Assembly (NCBI RefSeq): GCF_013393945.1
Contig: NZ_CP040297.1
Location: forward strand, 6,228,809-6,292,808
From: Nostoc sp. TCL26-01
GTDB lineage: Bacteria > Cyanobacteriota > Cyanobacteriia > Cyanobacteriales > Nostocaceae
Direction: 5' to 3'
Length of the DNA stretch: 64,000 nt
Made by a program: the position numbers and the translations under genes. Of the stretch, positions 18,898 through 27,298 are shown piece by piece. The notes beneath the pieces are model-generated. The model did not search any database and was not told the origin of the DNA. It was given only the letters and a program-made list of their open reading frames with translations. The number at the start of each line of letters is the position of its first letter. Within the stretch, counting starts at the first letter, position 1.

Positions 18898-19103
18898 AAA
18901 AGAAAATATGTATGTTTTCTAGCTCTTAGGGTCTAGTCTAAACATATAAAATCAGCTTATATTCACGCACAGAAATCTCTGCGTGATTTTTAATTTGCAT
19001 AAATGTTAATTGATTTGGTAATTCGGGAATCATATCAATAAACACACTGCCTGACAATACAATTTGTCACAGCAATTTATTGATCATCACCGGCAAATCA
19101 AGT

Positions 19104-19712
19104 ATGGATATTAAATTAGGGTTCGGCTCTATTCCTAAACCTCAATATGTTTTTGTGAGTAAAGAAAACGATCACTGTTGGTATACGCTCTCAGATGATG
19201 CTAAACCAATACCAATTTATGATCGGGCTTTAACAGGTTTCATTACAGGAATTGAAGTTAATAAAAAAATAGAAACTTCACATGGAGAGTCTGAAAAAAC
19301 TGATTTGCACATTTTAGCAGATAAACCTTATATTATTCGTTCAGGTAAGGAATCTTATTTTTCTAAAAGTTTACTACTTTCGTTAGATGTTTTGACTTGT
19401 GAACAGTTACGTCAGCCGTTAACGATCGCAGTGAGTCCTGGAGATAAGACAATTGTCTTTTGTACTATTTATAATCCTGTGACTTATCGTTCTGTAGGGG
19501 TGAGTTGGGATGGACATAAGGAGATTGATTGGCAAGCTTTAGGACAAAAAATTAGTCTCAAAATTAATGATACATATTTAGCACAATTAAATTGGAGTCC
19601 AGAGCAGGGCAGGGAATATTTGCAACAGAAATATGGCAAGCGATCGCGTTACCATCTTTCTGAGCTTGAACTGCTGGAGTTTACTAATTACTTGCGACTG
19701 CAACTATCTTGA
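19104..19712 (+). CDS. Conserved cyanobacterial protein of unknown function
   Basis: 202 residues from the ATG at 19104; a TTG at 19080 is in frame but weaker. It is soluble, with a beta-rich first half (LGFGSIPKPQYVFVSKENDH, CWYTLSD) and a single Cys-containing strand (TIVFCTIYNPVTYRSVGVSW). The C-terminal helix region is YLQQKYGKRSRYHLSELELL. No membrane segment or signal is visible. I do not recognise a family. Codon use matches its neighbours. Confidence 0.65.
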   Translation: MDIKLGFGSIPKPQYVFVSKENDHCWYTLSDDAKPIPIYDRALTGFITGIEVNKKIETSHGESEKTDLHILADKPYIIRSGKESYFSKSLLLSLDVLTCEQLRQPLTIAVSPGDKTIVFCTIYNPVTYRSVGVSWDGHKEIDWQALGQKISLKINDTYLAQLNWSPEQGREYLQQKYGKRSRYHLSELELLEFTNYLRLQLS

Positions 19713-19934
19713 AGAATTCAGGAGTCAGGAGTCAGAATTCAGCATGAATACTGTACGACTGACGCACGTATTCTGTTCGATCAATAAGATTTGGGTTTAC
19801 TTAATAATTATGGCGATCGCTATTTGCCAAATTTACTTATAATTATACCAATTCTGCATTTTTGGCATAGTTAAGCTCTGGCTTTAACTAACAGTTACAA
19901 ACCTTTAAAAAACTTAAATTATTCAGAGGAAAAT

Positions 19935-20312
19935 ATGAACAACTTGTATCAAAAGCTAGGTGGAAAAAGTGCTGTCGAGCTTGCTGTTGATAAGTTCTAT
20001 GAGCGAGTTTTGCATGATGCCCGGATCAAACATTTTTTTGAAAACGTGGACATGAATAAACAACGCGAACATCAAAAAGCATTTTTGACTTATGCTTTTG
20101 GTGGCGCTCCTCAATATAATGGCAAGACGATGAGAGATGCCCATAAACACTTGGTTGAGGGTATGGGGTTAAGTGGTGAACACTTTGATGCTGTCGTGGA
20201 AAATTTATTGGAAACTCTCAAAGAATTAGGAGTGTCCGATGAACTGATTGGAGAAGTAGCGGCTGTAGCTACTGCACCTCAGCATAAAATGGATGTATTG
20301 AATGCCAGTTAA
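19935..20312 (+). CDS. glbN: Cyanoglobin, group I truncated hemoglobin
   Basis: 125 residues, the size of group I truncated hemoglobins. It has NLYQKLGGKSAVELAVDKFY with the B-helix Phe-Tyr, the E-helix HQKAFL with His46, and the F-helix AHKHLVEGM with proximal His70, matching the His46/His70 pair of Synechocystis GlbN. The family binds O2 and NO and can protect against reactive nitrogen. In some Nostoc the gene lies between nif genes; here it does not. A good ribosome site, AGAGGA, precedes the ATG. Confidence 0.95.
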   Translation: MNNLYQKLGGKSAVELAVDKFYERVLHDARIKHFFENVDMNKQREHQKAFLTYAFGGAPQYNGKTMRDAHKHLVEGMGLSGEHFDAVVENLLETLKELGVSDELIGEVAAVATAPQHKMDVLNAS

Positions 20313-20355
20313 ATAGACTAGAACTTACGCACTCAACCAATAAACCATAAATGAG

Positions 20356-20406
20356 GATGGTCAATGGTCAATAGTCAATAGTCAATAGTCAATGGTCAAT
20401 AGTCAA
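20356..20406. repeat. STRR array (GGTCAAT / AGTCAAT units)
   Basis: About seven tandem heptamers of GGTCAAT and AGTCAAT lie downstream of glbN. A TTGACTATTGAC-type form in the opposite sense follows them. Confidence 0.8.
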
Positions 20407-20500
20407 AATCAAGTTTTTTTTGGACTGTTGATTATTGACAAAAAAGCCAGAAAATTTAGTGACACTGCGTAAGTTCTATAGACATCTGGTAAAAATGAAT

Positions 20501-20529
20501 GTAGAGACGTTGCACTGCAACGTCTCTAC
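20501..20529. repeat. 29-bp palindrome of the GTAGAGACGTTGCA family
   Basis: Perfect 14-bp arms around one base. The 17 bases before it (CTGGTAAAAATGAAT) match those before the copy at 29065, so the repeat is longer than the palindrome. Confidence 0.85.
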
Positions 20530-20540
20530 CAGGATTTTGT

Positions 20541-20640
20541 GCAGCTTACTTGTACATGATCTAATTTTGAGATTTGAGTGTGTCGTGTAAGCAGCTTACT
20601 TGTACATGATCTAATTTTGAGATTTGAGTGTGTCGTGTAA
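20541..20640. repeat. Exact 50-bp tandem duplication at the 3' end of the hybrid kinase gene
   Basis: 20541-20590 and 20591-20640 are identical. The right copy contains the last ten codons and stop of the kinase gene; the left copy repeats them downstream of the stop. Confidence 0.97.
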
Positions 20641-23600
20641 GGTGTTTAACAATTCCTTGGCAGTGAAGGGTTTGGGTAAAACTTGCTGCACACCTACACC
20701 AGTAGCTTGGGTTAAGGCTTCTGTGCAATTAATGCCACTACAAGCAATAATTTGTACATCGGCGTTCATTTTTTGTAGGGTGCGAATGGCTGTAGCCCCA
20801 TCCATTTCTGGCATCATCATATCCATGAATACAGCACTGATATGATGTTTGTGTTGGGCATAGAGAGCGATCGCTTCGATGCCGTTAGTAGCAATCAGAG
20901 TTTTATAGTCGTGATTTTCGAGAATTAGTTTGGTAATCTCACAAATTGGGGCTTCATCATCGACTACTAAAATTAATTCACCGTTGCCTTTGGGTGTTTC
21001 TGTTTCACTTACTGGTATATCTGGCATTCCTGGAACTGCGGGTAAAAATAGGTAAAATGTACTACCTTGATCAACTTGGCTGATGACATCGACAAAACCA
21101 CCATGACTTTTGATAATTCCCATTACAGTCGATAGTCCCAGCCCTGTACCTGTGGTGATGTCTTTTGTCGTAAAGAATGGTTCAAAAATTTTATTTAATA
21201 CTTCCGGTGTCATCCCCACCCCGGTATCACTGACACTGATTTTAATATAATGTCCCACTTTTGCCTCTAGATTCATCCTGGCATAGGCTTCGTCAATGAA
21301 GATATTGTCGGCAACAATGTGAATATGTCCTCCATCTGGCATGGCATCACGGGCATTAACTACCAGATTCATCAGTACTTGGTGCATTTGAGTGACATCT
21401 CCACAAACAGTCCACAGTTCTTCTGGTGAGCTGGTGGTAAACGTAATATCTTTGGGAAATGTCTGTTGACCAATCAAGACTATATCAGTAATCAGGTGCT
21501 TGAGTTGGATGATTGTGCGCTCTCCTTTAAAGCCTCGAGCAAAGGATAAGACTTGTTTGACTAGAGATGCGCCCCGTTTGGCGTTACTTTCGATGATTTC
21601 TAGTAGGTGGGGCGATCGCTCTTTATTTTGATTTGTGCTAACTTTTAATATCTGCGCAGCTGCCAAAATTGGTGTCAAAATATTATTCAAGTCGTGGGCA
21701 ATACCACCTGCCAATGTTCCTAAGCTTTCTAATCTTTGAGCGCGAAAAAATTGCTCTTCTAGTTGTTTTTTCTGGGTAATGTCGGTGTCAACCACCAAAA
21801 TCGATTTTGCTGCCCCATGAGCATCACGTAGCAATGTCCAGCGACTTTCAACAATAATTTCCTTACCAGATTTAGTTACTTTTGGCAACTCCCCTTGCCA
21901 TCCCCCAGTTTCTACAACTGTTTTTAGCGCTTGTTCATCCAGGTGATAGGCATTTTTGGCACACAATAGTTCTTGGGGATTTTTGCCCATAGCGGCTGAT
22001 TGTGACCAACCATAAGTATTTTCTGCACCTTGATTCCAAAAGACGATCGCTTTGTCTAAATTCCTGACAAAAATGGCATCAGTCGCCACATCAAGTAGGG
22101 CTGCTTGCTCACGGATTTTTTGTTCTCGCTGTTGGCGTTGCGCAGCCGCCGCCACGGCATCGCTAATATCCGAAAAAGATGTGACTACTGCATAGGGAAT
22201 GGTTTCATTATCTCGCAATAAGGGTTGAGAATTAATGGTCAGCCAAATTAATTGTCCATTGGTTTTATAGACTCCCATAATCACATCCGTACAGGGTTCA
22301 CCAGTACGTAAAGTCACCATTGCTGGATGTTGTTCTCTAGAGAAAAGAGAACCATCTTCTCGAATGGTACGCCAACGTTCATCGATACAGGTGCGTTCCA
22401 TGAGCTGCTCTTTGCTGAGTCCGAGAATATTCTCGGCACTGGTGTTACAGGCAATGATTTGGCCATTAGCTTGCTGAAGTAAAATCCCCTCACGCATTAC
22501 TGTGACTACAGAGCGATAGAGTTGTTCACTTTCTCTTAAGGCAGCTTCTGCTTGTTTGCGATCGCGCAGTGCAGCTTGCTGTTCGCTAATATCTCTAATT
22601 GTGCCAATAATCCTGATTGGCTGACCTTGTTTGTTTTCATATACTTGAGTTTTACCAGTCAGCCAGTGAATGCTGCCATCTGGCCAAACCACCCGAAAAT
22701 CCAGTTTTTGTCCTACTGCATTTCTGCGAGTACCAGCTATCACTTGAGTGACTAACTTGCGATCTTCTGGATGAACTAGCTTGATATATTCTTCAAAATT
22801 AGGACACAATGTCCCACTGGGTAAGCCATACAAAGGCCCCATATTATCAGACCAAACTGTTTTATTCGTCAGACAGTTCCAGTCCCAAATGCCCATGTTG
22901 GCACATTCCATCGCTAAACTGAGTCTTTCTTGACTCTCTTTTAATGATTGTTCTGCTTGTTTGCGTTCGGTAATATCTCTACCTACTCCCTGAAATTCCC
23001 GAACTTCGCCATTTTCATTTTTCACCCCAGTGGTATTCCATTGAAACCAACGTACTCCTTTCGCTGTTAATATGGGCTGCTCACTAATTGTTAAGCTATA
23101 GGGAGGGGTTGTTAATGCTTTTAAATTGGCGATCGCTTGCGGTAATTCCTCAACTGGGAAAAAATCGAACAAAGACTTATCCCGCAACTCCTCCAATTTT
23201 TGACCAAAAACCTCAGCAGCTGCGGGATTAACAAACTGAATCTGTCCCAAATCATCAATGCGAATAATTACGTCAGTTTGGTTTTCGACTAACTGGCGAT
23301 AGAGTTTCTCACTCTGCTTTAAGGCTAGTTGTGTTCTGTGATGCTCGTTAACTGCTTGTTGAAAAAGCTCATGAGAAACTAATTTTTCTCTATGGTTTTC
23401 GCACTTTCCTTGACAATGATCTGAGCCGCTTAACCCATTAATCTGCTGACTAACTTGCCAGAAATCATCCTGTAGTCTTTCCAAAGCTGCAAAAATACCA
23501 ACTTTATGTGTTAGTTCAAATCCTTGCATCAAACTAGTTGCAGTGACAATGCCGAGTAATTGTTCTTGCTCATCCACAATTGGTAGATGGCGAATCTGAT

Positions 23601-24003
23601 GCTGACGCAATAAGGACAAAATTGCAAATATACCCTGGAAACGAGATATTTTCATCGTGATGACTGGTTGTGTCATCACCTCAGCCATTTTTAATGCCGA
23701 TAAATCTACTTGTGCTACTGTCAGTTTGACCAAATCTCGCTCTGTAAAAATTCCTAAGAGATTACCTGCCTCAACAACTAAAACACAGCTATTCTCTTGT
23801 AAACTCCAATTGCTAAAATTCTCCGATGAGTCTAACTCAGCCTGGGGTAATCCATAACTCCGTGGCTGATTCATTAAGCTAACAGCATCGATGACATAAC
23901 TATCAGGGCTAACAATCAAAGGATGATAATCAAGCATCGGATATAAATTATGTAAATCAATTGGTAGCTCGTTGAATGGCATAGTTAATTCGTCAAGTTT
24001 CAT
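20611..24003 (-). CDS. CBS-PAS hybrid sensor histidine kinase with C-terminal receiver
   Basis: 1130 residues. Order: a pair of CBS domains (residues ~15-160, LVVEAGNLLGIFTERDLVKL and LPIVDEQEQLLGIVTATSL), then four PAS/PAC blocks. These begin near LYRQLVENQTDVIIRIDDLG, LSLAMECANMGIWDWNC, LYRSVVTVMREGILLQQANG and LLDVATDAIFVRNLD. The HisKA box follows (GGIAHDLNNILTPI, His near 771), then HATPase (LMNLVVNARDAMPDGG, DTGVGM, TGTGLGLST) and a receiver with VVDDE and phospho-Asp in AVFMDMMMPEMDG (~1063). No membrane segment is visible, so it is a cytosolic sensor. CBS domains suggest adenine-nucleotide sensing. The output partner is unknown. Confidence 0.93.
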   Translation of the reverse strand: MKLDELTMPFNELPIDLHNLYPMLDYHPLIVSPDSYVIDAVSLMNQPRSYGLPQAELDSSENFSNWSLQENSCVLVVEAGNLLGIFTERDLVKLTVAQVDLSALKMAEVMTQPVITMKISRFQGIFAILSLLRQHQIRHLPIVDEQEQLLGIVTATSLMQGFELTHKVGIFAALERLQDDFWQVSQQINGLSGSDHCQGKCENHREKLVSHELFQQAVNEHHRTQLALKQSEKLYRQLVENQTDVIIRIDDLGQIQFVNPAAAEVFGQKLEELRDKSLFDFFPVEELPQAIANLKALTTPPYSLTISEQPILTAKGVRWFQWNTTGVKNENGEVREFQGVGRDITERKQAEQSLKESQERLSLAMECANMGIWDWNCLTNKTVWSDNMGPLYGLPSGTLCPNFEEYIKLVHPEDRKLVTQVIAGTRRNAVGQKLDFRVVWPDGSIHWLTGKTQVYENKQGQPIRIIGTIRDISEQQAALRDRKQAEAALRESEQLYRSVVTVMREGILLQQANGQIIACNTSAENILGLSKEQLMERTCIDERWRTIREDGSLFSREQHPAMVTLRTGEPCTDVIMGVYKTNGQLIWLTINSQPLLRDNETIPYAVVTSFSDISDAVAAAAQRQQREQKIREQAALLDVATDAIFVRNLDKAIVFWNQGAENTYGWSQSAAMGKNPQELLCAKNAYHLDEQALKTVVETGGWQGELPKVTKSGKEIIVESRWTLLRDAHGAAKSILVVDTDITQKKQLEEQFFRAQRLESLGTLAGGIAHDLNNILTPILAAAQILKVSTNQNKERSPHLLEIIESNAKRGASLVKQVLSFARGFKGERTIIQLKHLITDIVLIGQQTFPKDITFTTSSPEELWTVCGDVTQMHQVLMNLVVNARDAMPDGGHIHIVADNIFIDEAYARMNLEAKVGHYIKISVSDTGVGMTPEVLNKIFEPFFTTKDITTGTGLGLSTVMGIIKSHGGFVDVISQVDQGSTFYLFLPAVPGMPDIPVSETETPKGNGELILVVDDEAPICEITKLILENHDYKTLIATNGIEAIALYAQHKHHISAVFMDMMMPEMDGATAIRTLQKMNADVQIIACSGINCTEALTQATGVGVQQVLPKPFTAKELLNTLHDTLKSQN

Positions 24004-24623
24004 GATTCTGTTGACCGCAGAACGAGTCAGCGAAACTAATGGCGAGTAAATGGTTAATAATTGACGATGATTGCGACTTCATCCGATTTCATATCAATAA
24101 CTAATAAGAGATTGATATATATATATCACTAGACAAAATCTCTGTTTTATGCACATAAGAATTAGGGTAGTTAGGACAAAGATACAATTTTATTCCTCTT
24201 CAAAATTATTCTATGGGTAAATCTGTAATAGATGAACTGTAATTTTAAAAAGATTATTGTAGTAAATGATTTAACTCAGTTAATTAGTCTAATATAGACA
24301 GAAATTGTTTTTTTGAATTGTATTAATTGGTTTTCTCTATGTATTTTTTGATTCTCTCAAATCAAGACTGATAGGTTTATTTAAGGTCACAACCACAGTC
24401 TTTTAGCAAGCCTATCTGCTAGGGTTTACCTTTTTTTAGTGGCAATAGACACTCAAAATTAAATTAAACTACTCAAGCAATAAAAATTTACTTTTAAAAA
24501 CCGATGAAAAAATATTTCAACTTTCTTTTTCAATTTATCACAGGAAAATTAGATGATAATTTTGACTGTTTGATGATCAAAGGATATATCTAAAGTAGGA
24601 TGAGAAGCATCTCAATCACTTTC

Positions 24624-24893
24624 AGAAGTTGTGGGAAAAGTCTAAACTTACCTTGACAACTAGAAGTCGCGCGCCACTTGCAACAAGTCGGGAAATCCGC
24701 CGACACTTGCTTCAATGAGGGGGAACCCCCACAACGCAGTGTCTCCCCAATGCAGTGGCTTGGCTACACAGACAAGACCCACCTACTCAGCATTTTTCAC
24801 AAAACGGTAGAGGCGGGTTGACGAGATACTCGTGAATGATGGAAGTATATTGGTAAACCCGCCTCTACGCCGATACTTTTCAAATATCCTCTC
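24624..24893. mobile_element. Decayed copy of the GAGGNTGTTTGAAAAGT-ended MITE family
   Basis: The left edge GAAGTTGTGGGAAAAGTCTAAA and right edge ACTTTTCAAATATCCTCTC resemble, imperfectly, the ends of the elements at 26315, 49244 and 52472 (first 20 bases of the left edge: GAAGTTGTGGGAAAAGTCTA). The core (24664-24785) is a reverse-orientation relative of 52560-52690, sharing GCGCGCCACTTGC, AGTCGGGAAA and GGGGGAACCCCCACAACGCA. Ends are too eroded to judge a target duplication. Confidence 0.5.
24807..24868. repeat. Inverted-repeat element GTAGAGGCGGGTT...AACCCGCCTCTAC
   Basis: 13-bp inverted ends enclose ~36 bp. A second member with ends GTAGGGGCGGGTTAA/TTAACCCGCCCCTAC lies at 41900-41962. 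Both are about 62 bp and gene-free. Confidence 0.8.
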
Positions 24894-24986
24894 AAACTAA
24901 TTAAGTCAGCAGCCTTGTGAAAGTGCTTGTATTATTAACGTTGGCTTGTTAATATACTACAAGTCTATCGACTTAGCGTACTAACT

Positions 24987-25427
24987 ATGATAAACCCTAA
25001 AAAGATTAGTGATGATCTAAGTGCATCTGGACAACTTACCCCAGAGGAATTACAGCAAGCCGCAGCTGAAGGTTTTCAGTCAGTGATCAATTTGCGATCG
25101 CCTGATGAACCAGGTTTTTTGAGTGACGAAGAGCAACAAGCCCAAAAAGCTGGACTAGAATATGCCAATATCCCTCTAAAACCGACAGAAGCAAATCAAC
25201 AGCTAACAATAACAGCGCTTCAGGAAATTGCCGATTTACCAAAACCGATATTAATTCACTGTGCAGCTGGTGCTAGAGCATCGGGAATTGCCTTAATTGC
25301 CCATGCAATCCAAGCAGGTTTGACTTACGAGCAAATTCAGCAAAAAGCTGCCGATTTAGGAATTAGTCTAGAGCAACCACACCTCAAGGAATTCTTATTA
25401 GATAAATATGCTGAAAAACTTTCATAG
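24987..25427 (+). CDS. DUF442/beta-lactamase-hydrolase-like phosphatase (DSP-PTPase fold)
   Basis: 146 residues. It opens with the typical ISDDLSASGQLTPEELQQAA and has FQSVINLRSPDEPG and the phosphatase-like loop ILIHCAAGARASG. That loop is the Cys-X4-Arg form seen in DUF442 proteins rather than the Cys-X5-Arg of true tyrosine phosphatases. The family is often linked to sulfide/persulfide oxidation enzymes; none is adjacent here. The active Cys and Arg are both present. It stands alone between an intergenic region and a convergent membrane-protein gene. Confidence 0.82.
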   Translation: MINPKKISDDLSASGQLTPEELQQAAAEGFQSVINLRSPDEPGFLSDEEQQAQKAGLEYANIPLKPTEANQQLTITALQEIADLPKPILIHCAAGARASGIALIAHAIQAGLTYEQIQQKAADLGISLEQPHLKEFLLDKYAEKLS

Positions 25428-25465
25428 CTATCACACTAATTCATATTTTTATTCTGCAACGCCAA

Positions 25466-26302
25466 CTAATTTGGATTGATTCCCTGATTTTCATCATTGT
25501 CTGAAGATTTTAAAACTTCGCCTTCTAAAGCTTGACGAGCAACTTTAGTTACATAGATGGTTACAGCAGCTGTAGCAATGAAACCGATAATCTGAATCGC
25601 CCACTGTAAACTAGGGTTGCCGGGTTGCGATTCAGTCCCAATTGTGGCAATATTACCAGCTAAAGAACCAATATAAACATACATAATTGTGCCAGGAATC
25701 ATGCCAATAGAAGCAAGAATGTAGTCTTTGAGAGAAACTCGCGTCACACCGTAGGCATAGTTCAACAAGTTGAAAGGGAAGATAGGAGAGAGTCGAGTTA
25801 AGAGAACAATTTTCAGTCCTTCTCTACCTACAGCTGCATCAATCGCCCGAAATTTGTCATTACCTGCAATTTTCTTAGCAACCCATCCCCTCGCTAAATA
25901 ACGCCCGACTAAGAAAGCAGCTGTAGCCCCTATAGTTGCACCAATAAAGACATACAGCGAACCCATAACCACGCCAAAGACCACACCTGCACCAAGAGTG
26001 AGGATTGACCCTGGTAAAAAAGCAACAGTGGCAATGATATAAAGGATAATAAATGCTAATGCTCCTATAGCCCCCAGACCATCAATCCACTGCAAAGCAT
26101 TTTTTAACCATGCTTGGGGATTAAATGCAGAAATATTTTGAGCCGATTCTTGTGCTAACGCTGTCTCTGTGGCAAATATTAAAGTAACACCAAATGCTAC
26201 CAGTATCAGGCAAACCAATCTGACTAGCTTTTGCCATTGTTTAGTTGAGATATATGCAATCATTCTCTGGTGAAGTTGAGAAACTATCAAATTCATTGCC
26301 AT
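25466..26302 (-). CDS. TVP38/TMEM64 family (SNARE-associated/VTT domain) membrane protein
   Basis: 278 residues. Features: a hydrophobic segment at ~28-48 (VRLVCLILVAFGVTLIFA), a second at ~75-95, then the VTT core FLPGSILTLGAGVVFGVVMG. Next come the glycine-rich IGATIGATAAFLVGRYLARG, LTRLSPIFPFNLLNYAYGVT and a terminal helix near IIGFIATAAVTIYVTKVA. DedA/TVP38 proteins are lipid scramblase-like inner-membrane proteins; the substrate here is unknown. A MITE begins 13 bp upstream of the start codon, so its leader or promoter lies in or beyond that repeat. Confidence 0.9.
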   Translation of the reverse strand: MAMNLIVSQLHQRMIAYISTKQWQKLVRLVCLILVAFGVTLIFATETALAQESAQNISAFNPQAWLKNALQWIDGLGAIGALAFIILYIIATVAFLPGSILTLGAGVVFGVVMGSLYVFIGATIGATAAFLVGRYLARGWVAKKIAGNDKFRAIDAAVGREGLKIVLLTRLSPIFPFNLLNYAYGVTRVSLKDYILASIGMIPGTIMYVYIGSLAGNIATIGTESQPGNPSLQWAIQIIGFIATAAVTIYVTKVARQALEGEVLKSSDNDENQGINPN

Positions 26303-26314
26303 CTATAATTGTAA

Positions 26315-26468
26315 GAGGACGTTTGAAAAGTCTGTTTCTTTGTCATGTTGAATGCAGCGTAGCGGAATGAAACATCTCGGTATGTGCCACAAAACCTAGA
26401 TTCTTCCTGACGCTCCACTCCAGTCAGAATGACATTTTTATACCTACTGAAACTTTTCCAACACCCTC
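26315..26468. mobile_element. 154-bp MITE, copy 1
   Basis: Ends are GAGGACGTTTGAAAAGT and ACTTTTCCAACACCCTC (imperfect inverted repeats). They are flanked by TAA on the left and TGA on the right. The interior is about 93-95% identical by eye to copy 2 (49244-49397), including GTCATGTTGAATGCAGCGTA. There is no coding capacity. Confidence 0.88.
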
Positions 26469-26599
26469 TGACTCCTGAGTGCTGAATTCTTACATATAAT
26501 TTTGTAAAATTAACAAAATAGATGTAAATACAAGTATTAGTTGATATCTATAATTGTATTCTGATTAGGGCTTTGCCAAAAATAAATTATCCATCTTCT

Positions 26600-26654
26600 G
26601 AGGTGGTATGGACAGCCCACATGAAATATGAGGACGGGCTGTTTGTCCCATCTC
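26600..26654. other. Large imperfect hairpin upstream of narM
   Basis: GAGGTGGTATGGACAGCCC (26600-26618) pairs imperfectly with GGGCTGTTTGTCCCATCTC (26636-26654) around 17 bases. It lies 79 bp before the narM start, so it may be in its 5' leader. It could be an attenuator-like structure or another dispersed repeat; there is no poly-T tract right after it. Confidence 0.45.
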
Positions 26655-26733
26655 ACCAGAAAATTGAGGATATTTTTTATTTGGCAGTTCCTGAATTTGA
26701 GTAAATTTGAAATCATCTTTTCAATCGCGGATT

Positions 26734-27192
26734 ATGACAGACTTCTTTAAATTTGAAGCAGATTTTGTAGATTCTCTACGCTGTATTCCAATGCTAGTGC
26801 GTTACAAACTTGATACCTGTGGTATTAAGCTAAAATTATCTGACTGGAACCATATGACTCACACTGAACGGGAAACTTTAGTTGCATTACCATGCACGAC
26901 AGCAACAGAAATTCATGATTATCAAAAGTATCTTCAGCAGTTAATTTTAGAACGTACAGGGCAACTACCGAAAAATTTACCTATCGAGCCTGAACCAGCA
27001 TGGTTAGACTCTAATAATATACCCACTCTTGTGCAAGAAAAAGCGCAAACTATAGGTGTTAACCTCACATCATCACAGTGGTGTAAACTAACACCTTTAC
27101 AACGTTTTGCGTTAATCAAACTCAGCCTTTCTGGGCATGAAAACAGTAATTTCCCTAAAGCGATCGCTGAATTTAATTTGAGTAGTCATTAA
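26734..27192 (+). CDS. narM: Nitrate reductase-associated protein NarM
   Basis: 152 residues from the ATG at 26734; a TTG at 26707 would add nine residues. The signature FKFEADFVDSLRCIPMLVRY, followed by KLDTCGIKLKLSDWNHM and ERETLVALPC, is that of the cyanobacterial NarM family, needed for making active NarB nitrate reductase. A second related half follows (LVQEKAQTIGVNLTSSQWCK), as in other family members. No nir/nrt/narB genes are in the window, so narM is isolated here. Family match is from recognition of conserved blocks, not a search. Confidence 0.85.
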   Translation: MTDFFKFEADFVDSLRCIPMLVRYKLDTCGIKLKLSDWNHMTHTERETLVALPCTTATEIHDYQKYLQQLILERTGQLPKNLPIEPEPAWLDSNNIPTLVQEKAQTIGVNLTSSQWCKLTPLQRFALIKLSLSGHENSNFPKAIAEFNLSSH

Positions 27193-27298
27193 TGTGCAAA
27201 AATTGGCATCATATCGAATAATATCTTCTAAAAGTACAAGTATAGTGAAACAGTAGAGATGTTGCATTGCAACGTCTAATGATTCTCGGTGGCACAAC

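Larger units (their letters stand above)
24004..24986. other. 983-bp gene-free spacer upstream of the hybrid kinase
   Basis: No ORF is supported. The left 600 bp are AT-rich and unremarkable, including a (TA)n stretch near 24116-24126. The right part holds repeat DNA, annotated separately at 24624 and 24807. It must contain the kinase promoter. Confidence 0.6.

Noticed and set aside
19744..19842. Short ORF with a hydrophobic C-terminus after the hypothetical gene at 19104
   Set aside because: It overlaps STRR-like GAATTCAGGAGTCAG DNA, has no ribosome site and looks like chance.
26521..26562. Possible NtcA site (GTA-N8-TAT) with a TATTCT box upstream of narM
   Set aside because: The right half is TAT rather than TAC and the spacing to the -10-like box (19 bp) is short of the usual ~22 bp; too weak to annotate.
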